From a bacterium (lineage in GTDB: Bacteria; Planctomycetota; J058; JAJDCP01), in contig JAUIEM010000368.1 in the NCBI GenBank assembly GCA_030428695.1, positions 1-10,219 of the forward strand: 10,219 bases of DNA, given 5' to 3'. The translations under genes and the position numbers were made by a program. Every line of letters starts with the position of its first letter. Positions within the stretch are counted from its first letter, which is position 1. Under the pieces are notes generated by a model. It ran no database searches and was not told the DNA's origin. It was given only the letters and a program-made list of their open reading frames with translations. Below are positions 1 to 5,684 of the stretch, one piece after another.

Positions 1-156
1 GGGCTTCGCGCCTGCCGGGGCGCCGGCCTTGGCGGAAGGCTTCGCGCCTGCCGGGGCGCCGGCCTTGGCGGAAGGCTTCGCGCCGGCCTTGGCGGAAGGC
101 TTCGCGCCGGCCTTGGCAGAATGCTTCGTGCCGGCCTTGGCGGAAGGCTTCGCGCC
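1..156. repeat. In-frame 24/36-bp tandem repeat encoding AKPSAKAG units
   Basis: The core ccttggcgg recurs at 27, 63, 87 and 135, with a variant copy (ccttggcag) at 111. Spacings are 36, 24, 24 and 24 bp, and a further 36-bp-type unit is cut by the left edge. The 36-bp units are the 24-bp unit plus 12 bp coding GAPA. All lengths are multiples of three, so gain or loss of copies keeps the frame. The copy at 111-134 is diverged (encodes TKHSAKAG). Near-identical DNA between the other copies indicates recent expansion by slippage or recombination. Confidence 0.95.
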
Positions 157-1542
157 GGTCTGGGCCTGCTTCTTCTGCTCGGCCTTCTGCCGCTCGCGCT
201 TCTCGGCGCGCTGCTTGTCGCGCTCCTTCTTGCGCTTCGCCTCGTCTTCCTTCTGCTTCTTTTCGCGCTTGGCGGCCTCTTCCTTGCGCTGCTTCTCGGC
301 CGCCGCCTTCTGCTCCGGCGTCTGCTTCGGCTGGGAGATGCGGTTGATCGCGTCCTTCATCGCCTGGGTCAACGGCGGACACTTCTCCTTGAGCACCTCG
401 AATTCCGGCGGCGGCGGGATCTCCTCGGGCTCGGGCACCTCCGGCGGCGGCAGGTCGGGCGGCGGCGGGAGCTCTTCCCCCGGATGCTCGTCCTTCCAGG
501 CATCGATCTGCTCCTGGTACTCCTTGGCCTTGTCGTCCGCCTCCTTCTGCATCTCCTCCATCTTCTTCTTGCCGTCCTCGACGGCCTTGTCGACCTTCTC
601 CAGGACCGCCTGCTGGCGCTCGTTGAAGGCGACGATCGCCTCGGGGTTGCCCTTGCAGATGTGCTCGACGAGCTCTTCGAGCGCCCCCTCATCCTCGACC
701 GCGCGCTGGCCGAGGGCGTGCAGGTCGAGCTCCTCCCTGGCGAGCAGGTTGCGGAAGCTGACCTCGGCGCGCGCGAACACGCGGCCTGCCGCGTCGACCG
801 CCTCGACCACGCCCTCGTCGCCGTCGACGTTCTCGAGGAAGCCGACGGTGCCGGTGTAGGGTGTCGACAACAGCTCGAGGCGCAGCGTCTCGATGTGCTC
901 GTCGTCGAGGGCCATCGGCAGCACGGCCTTCGTGAACAGCGCGAACAGCCCGGTCCAGGGCAGGAGCCTCGTCGCGAAGCCGGCCCGGCGCGCCGTCGCC
1001 TCGTCGAGGAAGACCGGGTCCTGCTGCTCGCGCAGGATCGCCAGCAGCGCCTCGTTGAAGCCCTTGCCGACGATCTCCTTGTGCGGCAGCGCCAGGCACT
1101 TCCCCCCGACCCCGGGGAACTTCGGCAGGCTGCGGCGCTCGACGTGGGGCGCGGCGAAGGAGCGACCGGCCACCGTCCAGCGCATGCTGCCGACGAACAG
1201 CGGCTCACCGCGCGGCACGCGCCCTTCGAGCTCCATCACCAGCTGGGTGCCCTGGGCCTGGAGCGTCTGGTTGCGGGCCGTGCAGATGACCGGGGAGCCG
1301 ATCGGCAGGGGAGCGAGGAACTCGACGTCGATCTCGACCGGATAGGAGCCGTAGTAGCTGTTGCCGAGCGGACCGTCGAGCAGCGCGCGCCGGACCGAGC
1401 CGCCGAGCACCAGCCAGAGCAGGGCCGGATGCGCGTGCTCCCCCGGCTCGGCGGACAACAGCTCACAGATGCGGACGTTGACGTCGCGGACGATCGGGAT
1501 CGCCGAGGTGAAGTCCTTGCCGAGAGCGTAGTAGTTGAGCAT
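1..1542 (-). CDS. Unrecognised protein with globular N-terminus, coiled-coil and Lys/Ala/Pro repeat tail (3' end cut by window)
   Basis: The frame is open from ATG 1542-1540 to the left edge (514 residues, no stop seen). Start: AAGGGG lies 5 nt upstream, and the ATG shares one base with the stop of the DUF188 gene (TGATG), so the two are probably co-translated. Residues 1-265 look globular, with alternating beta-type stretches (about 69-125 and 223-263). The pattern of a helix followed by long strands, ending in ARAEVSF, recalls a double hotdog fold, but I see no catalytic signature and this is only a guess. Residues 280-350 are charged and helical (KKKMEEMQKE). Residues 355-380 are proline-rich. 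Residues 400-460 are a Lys/Glu/Arg-rich helix. From 463 on there are tandem copies of AKPSAKAG, some followed by an extra GAPA, resembling histone H1-like or PAKKA-type DNA-binding tails. There is no signal peptide, so it is probably cytoplasmic. Function unknown; nucleic-acid or polyanion binding by the tail is inference. Confidence 0.85.
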   Translation of the reverse strand, partial: MLNYYALGKDFTSAIPIVRDVNVRICELLSAEPGEHAHPALLWLVLGGSVRRALLDGPLGNSYYGSYPVEIDVEFLAPLPIGSPVICTARNQTLQAQGTQLVMELEGRVPRGEPLFVGSMRWTVAGRSFAAPHVERRSLPKFPGVGGKCLALPHKEIVGKGFNEALLAILREQQDPVFLDEATARRAGFATRLLPWTGLFALFTKAVLPMALDDEHIETLRLELLSTPYTGTVGFLENVDGDEGVVEAVDAAGRVFARAEVSFRNLLAREELDLHALGQRAVEDEGALEELVEHICKGNPEAIVAFNERQQAVLEKVDKAVEDGKKKMEEMQKEADDKAKEYQEQIDAWKDEHPGEELPPPPDLPPPEVPEPEEIPPPPEFEVLKEKCPPLTQAMKDAINRISQPKQTPEQKAAAEKQRKEEAAKREKKQKEDEAKRKKERDKQRAEKRERQKAEQKKQAQTGAKPSAKAGTKHSAKAGAKPSAKAGAKPSAKAGAPAGAKPSAKAGAPAGAKP

Positions 1543-1997
1543 CACGTCCCCTTGCGCTTCTGGACCCGGCGGACGAGCTGGTCGAGGCGCGACGCGAAGC
1601 GGCCGCGCGCCCTGCGGTCCATCGGCGGCGGGCCGCCGCGCACCTCGCCCCGCTCGCGGAGCTGCTCCATCAGGTTGCGGGTCGCGACCGCCCCGCCGAT
1701 GGTCTCCTTGTCGAACACCTCGCCATTTGGACGGATCGCCTCGGCGCCGCGCTCGAGGACGCGGGCGGCGAGGGGGATGTCGTTGGTGATCACGATGTCG
1801 TGGGGGGCGGCGTGCTCGGCGATCCAGTCGTCCGCCGCGTCGGGCTCGCCGCCGACGTGGATCTGCTCGACCGGCTGGCCCCGCGGCACCCGCAGGACCT
1901 GGTTGGCGACGACGACCACCGCCAGCGAGAAGCGGCGCGCGACCTTGTAGATCTCGAGCTTGACCGGGCAGGCATCGGCGTCGACGATCAGCTGCAT
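1542..1997 (-). CDS. DUF188 / UPF0178 family protein (YaiI/YqxD-like)
   Basis: A 151-residue protein, the usual length for this family. It opens with the family signature MQLIVDADACPVK (Asp6, Asp8, Cys10), followed by the VVVVANQ strand (27-33), a central acidic DAADDW stretch (53-58), and the VITNDIPLA motif (69-77, Asn72/Asp73), then RPNGEVFDKETIG (89-101). The fold is related to PIN/NYN-type nuclease domains and the conserved aspartates would sit in a metal site. The biochemical role of the family is not established, so nuclease activity is inference. ATG at 1997 is chosen over an upstream in-frame start at 2312, because homology begins at MQLIVDADACP, GAGGG lies 4 nt upstream, and the longer form would overlap arfB. 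The C-terminus is basic (VRRVQKRKGT). It is followed by a 1-nt overlap with the next gene. Confidence 0.93.
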   Translation of the reverse strand: MQLIVDADACPVKLEIYKVARRFSLAVVVVANQVLRVPRGQPVEQIHVGGEPDAADDWIAEHAAPHDIVITNDIPLAARVLERGAEAIRPNGEVFDKETIGGAVATRNLMEQLRERGEVRGGPPPMDRRARGRFASRLDQLVRRVQKRKGT

Positions 1998-2008
1998 CCT
2001 ACCCTCGC

Positions 2009-2037
2009 TCGACGCGGAAGAGGCGGGCCGGCATAAT
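2009..2037 (+). promoter_or_regulatory. Candidate sigma-70 promoter for arfB
   Basis: TCGACG (2009-2014; 4 of 6 to TTGACA), a 17-bp spacer, then CATAAT (2032-2037; 5 of 6 to TATAAT). This is the most AT-rich spot in the 78-bp gap between the divergent DUF188 and arfB genes. It would give a 5' leader of about 30 nt before the arfB ATG. The -10 sits in the 9-nt centre of a short inverted repeat, CGGGCC (2024-2029) / GGCCCG (2039-2044), which could be an operator or just GC-rich chance. Read on the minus strand the same box is CATTAT, so it might also serve the DUF188 operon, but no -35 is evident there. Confidence 0.4.
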
Positions 2038-2075
2038 GGGCCCGGCCGCTCCAACCCTGCAGCCCCTGGTTCCCC

Positions 2076-2507
2076 ATGCCCCTGACCGTCCGCCCCGATC
2101 TCGTCCTCGAAGACGCCTGGCTCGATTGGCGCACCAGCCGCTCCGGCGGGCCGGGGGGGCAGCGTGTCAACAAGGTGGAGACCCAGGTCGAGCTGCGTTT
2201 CGATCTCGCAGCTTGCCAGGTTCTCGACCCGGCTGTCAAGCGGCGCCTGCGGACGCTGGCGGGACGCCGCCTGACCAAGGACGACGTCGTGCGCATCGTC
2301 AGCTCCGAGCACCGCGAGCAGGCGATGAACCGGACCGACGCCGAAGAGCGCCTGCGCGACCTGATCCTCGAGGCCCTCAAGCCGCCGCCCCCGCCCCGCA
2401 AGCGCACCAGGGTGCCGCGCGCGCAGCGGGAGAAGCGGATGAAGCGGAAGAAGCAGCGGGCGGAGAAGAAGAAGCAGCGCGGGCGGGTCGACTACCGGCC
2501 GGATTAG
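2076..2507 (+). CDS. arfB: Alternative ribosome-rescue factor ArfB (peptidyl-tRNA hydrolase, GGQ domain)
   Basis: 143 residues, close to the roughly 140 of E. coli ArfB/YaeJ. The release-factor-like catalytic domain carries SGGPGGQRVNKVET (23-36) with the GGQ tripeptide at 27-29. GGQ enters the peptidyl-transferase centre and hydrolyses peptidyl-tRNA on stalled ribosomes. The later stretches KDDVVRIVSSEHREQAMNR and EERLRDLI also fit the family. The tail from about residue 102 is extremely basic (KRMKRKKQRAEKKKQRGR). In known ArfB this tail lies in the empty mRNA entry channel and senses the lack of mRNA. There are no codon-recognition domains, which separates it from RF1/RF2. No Shine-Dalgarno is seen before the ATG, but no other in-frame ATG or GTG exists after the candidate promoter. 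It is the only plus-strand gene here, divergent from DUF188 and convergent with the next gene. Confidence 0.94.
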   Translation: MPLTVRPDLVLEDAWLDWRTSRSGGPGGQRVNKVETQVELRFDLAACQVLDPAVKRRLRTLAGRRLTKDDVVRIVSSEHREQAMNRTDAEERLRDLILEALKPPPPPRKRTRVPRAQREKRMKRKKQRAEKKKQRGRVDYRPD

Positions 2508-2526
2508 AGGACCAGCGGGAACTTCG

Positions 2527-2538
2527 CCGCGGCCGCGG
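2527..2538. repeat. 12-bp perfect GC palindrome between convergent gene ends
   Basis: CCGCGGCCGCGG is fully self-complementary and lies in the 36-bp gap between the arfB stop and the stop of the convergent zinc-ribbon gene. It has no loop and no T-tract on either side, so it is not a classical intrinsic terminator. Chance in GC-rich DNA is quite possible. Confidence 0.35.
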
Positions 2539-2543
2539 TGGAT

Positions 2544-3071
2544 TCAGCTCGAGAGCTTCCGGCGCAGCTCGCGCCGGCGGTTCCTGTAACGATGCTGTGC
2601 CTGGGTGTAGCCGTCCGCCTTCCGGAACATCCGCAGCGCGTTGAACAGGCCGACCCCGACGAAAGCGAGTCCGAGGAAGGGGAAGATCTTCGCGGACGCG
2701 AAGGGCATCCTGGCGGTGATCGAGAAGGCGAAGGCCATCCAGGCCGCCCCGAAGAAACAGGCGAAGACACCGACGAAGATCGCTGTCCCCTTTTCCGGAA
2801 CGCTGCGCGTCCCGCGCTTGCTGACGTGCATGTATCTCTCGCGCTCGCGTTCCCACGAGCGGTCGAGCTCTTCGAGCTCGCTGCGCTTCTTGAGCTCCTG
2901 TACATCTTTCGCGATCTGGGCGGTGTGCGCCGCGAGCTCGGTGAACTTCGCCCCGCCCTCTTCCTTGATCGCGAGCGGAGCATCGCAGTAGCTGCAGGTG
3001 AAGAAGCGCACCTTGCGGGGCACCTCGAGTGGAGCGCCGCACTCGTTGCAGCGCAGGGTGACGACGCGCAT
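2544..3071 (-). CDS. Small zinc-ribbon protein with two transmembrane helices
   Basis: 175 residues, not assignable to a named family. An N-terminal zinc ribbon has CNEC (Cys8, Cys11) and CSYC (Cys26, Cys29), a four-cysteine knuckle pair typical of a structural zinc site. Residues 43-85 are a charged helix likely to form a coiled coil (AKDVQELKKRSELEELDRSW). Two hydrophobic segments follow, about 95-118 and 127-147. The tail is strongly basic (RYRNRRRELRRK), so the N- and C-termini probably both face the cytoplasm. Start at 3071: GGAG lies 6 nt upstream and the cysteine motif starts right after. The frame stays open far upstream inside the WD40 gene, but that extension is an out-of-frame shadow. 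The role is unknown; such ribbons with a membrane hairpin often act as small membrane adaptors, which is inference only. Confidence 0.82.
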   Translation of the reverse strand: MRVVTLRCNECGAPLEVPRKVRFFTCSYCDAPLAIKEEGGAKFTELAAHTAQIAKDVQELKKRSELEELDRSWERERERYMHVSKRGTRSVPEKGTAIFVGVFACFFGAAWMAFAFSITARMPFASAKIFPFLGLAFVGVGLFNALRMFRKADGYTQAQHRYRNRRRELRRKLSS

Positions 3072-3097
3072 GGGAAGCTCCGGAAAGGCTCTGGCGC

Positions 3098-3126
3098 AAG
3101 GTAGCGTACAGCCGTCAAGGGGACAA
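3098..3126 (-). promoter_or_regulatory. Weak candidate promoter for the zinc-ribbon gene
   Basis: On the minus strand TTGTCC (3126-3121), a 17-bp spacer, then TACCTT (3103-3098), about 26 bp before the ATG. Both boxes are poor matches (4/6 and 3/6). TTGACG (3117-3112) overlaps and is a better -35 (5/6) but lacks a -10 at proper spacing. The 125-bp gap makes a promoter here likely; the exact boxes are uncertain. Confidence 0.25.
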
Positions 3127-3162
3127 GACCTTGCGCCGCGACCATCCGTCGCCAGCCTGGCC

Positions 3163-3192
3163 GTCACTGCTTCCGTCGGAAATCGTAGTGAC
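3163..3192 (-). terminator. Stem-loop just after the WD40 gene, possible terminator
   Basis: Starting 4 nt past the stop at 3197, GTCACT (3192-3187) pairs with AGTGAC (3168-3163), and within the loop TTCC pairs with GGAA around a 3-nt turn. A second small hairpin (GCCA/TGGC, 3151-3161) follows. There is no U-tract, so it may be a weak or Rho-assisted terminator, or an RNA 3'-end stabiliser. Confidence 0.4.
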
Positions 3193-3196
3193 CTTG

Positions 3197-5191
3197 TCAG
3201 GGACCCAGCGGGAGCTCCCAGAGCACGATCATCCCCAGGCCGTTGCCGGCGGCGAGCCAGCGCCCGTCGGGGCTGAAGGCGAGCGCCTCGATGCCCGGCG
3301 TGTGCATGCCGTCCCGCAGGGGCTCGGAGGGATGCACCTGCAGGAGTCCGACGCGCGGCTCCGCGCCGCGCTGCCAGCCCTCTTCTCCGGGCAGGAACTC
3401 GCGGCTCCGCAGCTCCTCGTCGCGGCTCTGGAAGCTCTGCAGCCAGGTGGGCTGGGCGAGGAGGGCGCGCGGCTCGGTCTCGCCCCCCGCCCACAGGAAG
3501 ACGGTGCGATCGTCGCCGGCGATGGCCAGCTGGCGGCCGTCGGGGCTGAGGGCGAGGGCCTGGATCCGGTTCTGCCGCCAGCGCTCGATGCGGCCCGTCC
3601 CGTCCGCGAGCGCGATCGTGTGGATGTCGGCCCCGCGGTCGAAGGCGAGGTGAGCGCCGTCCCCGCTCAGGCTCAGGCTCGATCCGCCCTCGCGCAGAGG
3701 ACCGAGGCGGCGCAGCACGCTGCCGTCGGCGATGGACACCACGAACACGTGGCGCGTGCTGCGCACGGCCAGCCGGTCGGTGGTGGCCGCGAGCGCGCGG
3801 ACGTGCTCGTCCTCCGGCAGGTGCAGCAGGGTCCGGATCTCGTTCCCCGTCGCGCTGTCCCACAGGCGCACGGTGCCGTCCGACGACGCCGTCACGACGC
3901 GCGTGTCGTCGAGGAAGCAGACCTCGAGGACCCGCCCTCCATGCCCGGTGCCCGCGGGCGTGGCGAAGCGCACCGCCCCGGAGAGGTCCCAGACGAGGGC
4001 CTGCTCACCCTCTGCGCCGAGGAGCCGTTCGCCAGCCGGCGCGAGGGCGACCCGGGGGGTGACGACGCCCCGGAGAGGGACGCTGCCCAGCAGCGCGTCG
4101 CCCGCGAGGTCCCAGACCTTGTAGGCATCGCGGCAGCCCGACGCCAGACGCCGGCCGTCGGCGGAGAAGGCCAGGCGGACGACCGGCCGGGTGTGGCCGT
4201 CGAGGGGCTCGATCTCCTGCAGGCGCGCGAGGTCCCAGCGGCGCAGCACCCCGTCAGCGCACGCCAACCACGCGACGTCCCCTTCGATGCGCAGGGCGAG
4301 GGGGCGGCGTGAGCCGTTGAGCCCGGTGGCCGCGTTCCGCAGCCCTCTACCGTCCTCGACGAAGAGGCTGTCGCCCGCGGCGTTCGTCCACACCCGCCTG
4401 TCCCGGTCCAGCGCCGCACACCGCGGGCTGATCGCTTCACCGAGGCGCTCGACCGCTCCGCTCGCGAAGTCGACCCGCCAGGCGCCGCGCGCGGACAGGT
4501 AGCGCGCGGTGGACGCCGAGTCCGGGTGCAGCGCGACGACCGCGCCGTCGCGCGCTGGCAGGACGCGGCCGGGCTGCCGCAGGTCCCAGCGCAGCAGCTG
4601 CTGCCCCAGAGCGCCCATCACCACGCCACCGGGCGCAAGCGCGAGGCGCACGTCCGGGTTGTCCTGGGGACCGTCGAGCGCGAGCTCCCATCGGGCCAGC
4701 TCCCGCCCCGTGACGAGATCGAGGTGGCGCAGGGAGCGGCCGTCGAAGGTGATCAGGCCGCGATCCTCCGGCCCGAAGACCAGTCCCAGGAGCTCGCTGC
4801 CCCTGTCGGTCGGCAGCGGGAAGGACGCCTGCAGCTCGCCCGTCGCGAGCGCGTAGACCACGAGCCGATCCTCCGCGTCGAGCGGCAGGAGGCCCCAGAA
4901 GCGGCGGGCCTGCCGGAACGCCACCCGCGTGCCGTCCTCGCTCCGGGCCAGGAGGCCGCCGTACTGGGCGGGCAGACTGCGCACCAGCCGGCCCCGGCGG
5001 TCCCAGAGCTTGACTGTGCCCTGCGCGCTCACCACGCCGTCCGGTACCAGCACGAAGTCCCGGACCTCGCCGCCATGGCGGTAACGCAGCTCGCCGAGCA
5101 GGCGGTCGAAGTCGGCGCGCGGCCGGGACGGAGCGCAGCCGGCGGTCAGGAGCAAAGCGAGAGCACAGAGACGTGTCGCGAAAATGATCAT
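3197..5191 (-). CDS. WD40-repeat lipoprotein
   Basis: 664 residues from ATG 5191. The start is set by GGTGGA 6 nt upstream and by a lipoprotein signal peptide directly after it: MIIFATR, hydrophobic LCALALLL, lipobox LTAGC with Cys19 as the lipidation site. An in-frame longer form from 5299 would bury this signal. The mature part is repeat-built. Clear WD40 blades are at about 331-363 (GHTRPVVRLAFSADG...KVWDL), 416-446 (GHGGRVLEV...VRLWD), 541-567 (RIQALALSPDG...VFLWAG) and 632-660 (GIEALAFSPDG...IVLWEL). Degenerate blades cover roughly 40-320 (KLWDRRG, RHLDLVTG, RWDLRQPG), so two propellers are plausible. Between the last two clear blades sits a roughly 60-residue non-repeat insert. It is probably anchored on the outer face of a membrane as a protein-binding scaffold; partner unknown. 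The last residues form the final blade, so the protein looks complete. Confidence 0.9.
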   Translation of the reverse strand: MIIFATRLCALALLLTAGCAPSRPRADFDRLLGELRYRHGGEVRDFVLVPDGVVSAQGTVKLWDRRGRLVRSLPAQYGGLLARSEDGTRVAFRQARRFWGLLPLDAEDRLVVYALATGELQASFPLPTDRGSELLGLVFGPEDRGLITFDGRSLRHLDLVTGRELARWELALDGPQDNPDVRLALAPGGVVMGALGQQLLRWDLRQPGRVLPARDGAVVALHPDSASTARYLSARGAWRVDFASGAVERLGEAISPRCAALDRDRRVWTNAAGDSLFVEDGRGLRNAATGLNGSRRPLALRIEGDVAWLACADGVLRRWDLARLQEIEPLDGHTRPVVRLAFSADGRRLASGCRDAYKVWDLAGDALLGSVPLRGVVTPRVALAPAGERLLGAEGEQALVWDLSGAVRFATPAGTGHGGRVLEVCFLDDTRVVTASSDGTVRLWDSATGNEIRTLLHLPEDEHVRALAATTDRLAVRSTRHVFVVSIADGSVLRRLGPLREGGSSLSLSGDGAHLAFDRGADIHTIALADGTGRIERWRQNRIQALALSPDGRQLAIAGDDRTVFLWAGGETEPRALLAQPTWLQSFQSRDEELRSREFLPGEEGWQRGAEPRVGLLQVHPSEPLRDGMHTPGIEALAFSPDGRWLAAGNGLGMIVLWELPLGP

Positions 5192-5684
5192 GGTTGTTCC
5201 ACCAGTGTACGGCATGTCCGGTTCCGGGGGGGCGGAGAGAGCGGCCACACACCCCGCGCCGCCGCTGCCCGGCGGGCAACAGCCTCGGAGGTTGCCCAAG
5301 GCCGCTGCATGGCCTGCTTCCCTCGGCTGTTGCCCGGGCGAGGACGCAAGTTCCGTTCCAGGGATGGGGGCAGGAGCTGCGCAAGCTCCGGGACGCCGCT
5401 GCGCGAAAGGCGCACGTGAGGCGGTCGCCTGGGAGCCATGAGCTCCGATGGGGTTCAGCCGAGGGCGTAGACGGTCTCGCTCAGCACGATCGGCGGAACC
5501 TCTTCAGGCGACGCTGTGCAGCGTGAGGGATCGTCGTCGATCGCAAGGAGCGAGGAGCTCGCATACGGGCAGTACTCGGGTGACGAGCGACGCCGCCAGC
5601 GTCGGAGAGCGAAATCGAGGATCTGTTGCCTGACAATGCCTTCCCGGTGAATCAGCCGGGCCTGCAGTATTCCTTCCGGCTCCC
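5192..5684. other. 493-bp intergenic region without a convincing gene
   Basis: It lies between the VWA gene stop and the WD40 lipoprotein start, both minus strand. Short frames exist on both strands (for example 5188-5439 minus, 5194-5526 plus), but their products are low-complexity Arg/Pro/Ala with no signal, motif or good ribosome site, so I call none. Base composition is slightly less extreme than in the flanking genes. It holds an 11-bp inverted repeat (separate entry) and small perfect hairpins at 5373-5389, 5400-5414, 5511-5524, 5588-5604 and 5643-5660. The last, CCCGG/CCGGG, follows the VWA gene by about 25 nt and may end that transcript, though without a U-tract. I found no good sigma-70 or sigma-54 promoter, although a WD40 promoter should be here. 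Confidence 0.6.
5274..5335. repeat. 11-bp perfect inverted repeat with a third competing arm upstream of the WD40 gene
   Basis: GGGCAACAGCC (5274-5284) and GGCTGTTGCCC (5325-5335) are exact inverse complements around a 40-nt loop. Outside them GCCC/GGGC arms (5267-5270 and 5336-5339) extend the pairing across a bulge, and inside, GAGG/CCTC can add more. A further GTTGCCC at 5291-5297 can pair with the same GGGCAAC (5274-5280) through a 10-nt loop, so two mutually exclusive hairpins are possible. It lies 80-150 bp before the WD40 start codon on the transcribed strand. It could be an attenuator-like leader, a terminator of the upstream transcript, or a dispersed palindromic element. Confidence 0.6.

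Noticed and set aside
1..156. CRISPR-like array from regular repeat spacing
   Set aside because: Repeats are contiguous without unique spacers, are 24 or 36 bp, and stay in frame within a coding sequence.
121..1950. 609-residue plus-strand open frame
   Set aside because: It is antisense to two real minus-strand genes; its product is Leu/Arg/Ala/Asp low-complexity with no domain, as expected from GC-biased third positions read backwards.
1998..2312. In-frame N-terminal extension of the DUF188 protein
   Set aside because: Family similarity starts exactly at MQLIVDADACP and the extension lies antisense over arfB.
2544..3863. 439-residue reading of the zinc-ribbon gene from an upstream start
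   Set aside because: The extra N-terminal 264 residues are Arg/Pro/Ala shadow sequence overlapping the WD40 gene out of frame; the ribosome site and the cysteine motif point to ATG 3071.
5192..5299. In-frame N-terminal extension of the WD40 lipoprotein
   Set aside because: It would place 36 residues before a clear lipoprotein signal peptide, and a ribosome site sits directly before ATG 5191.
5188..5439. Small minus-strand gene in the intergenic gap
   Set aside because: The 83-residue product is Arg/Pro/Ala-rich without motif, and it would run over the lipoprotein start region and through the inverted repeat.
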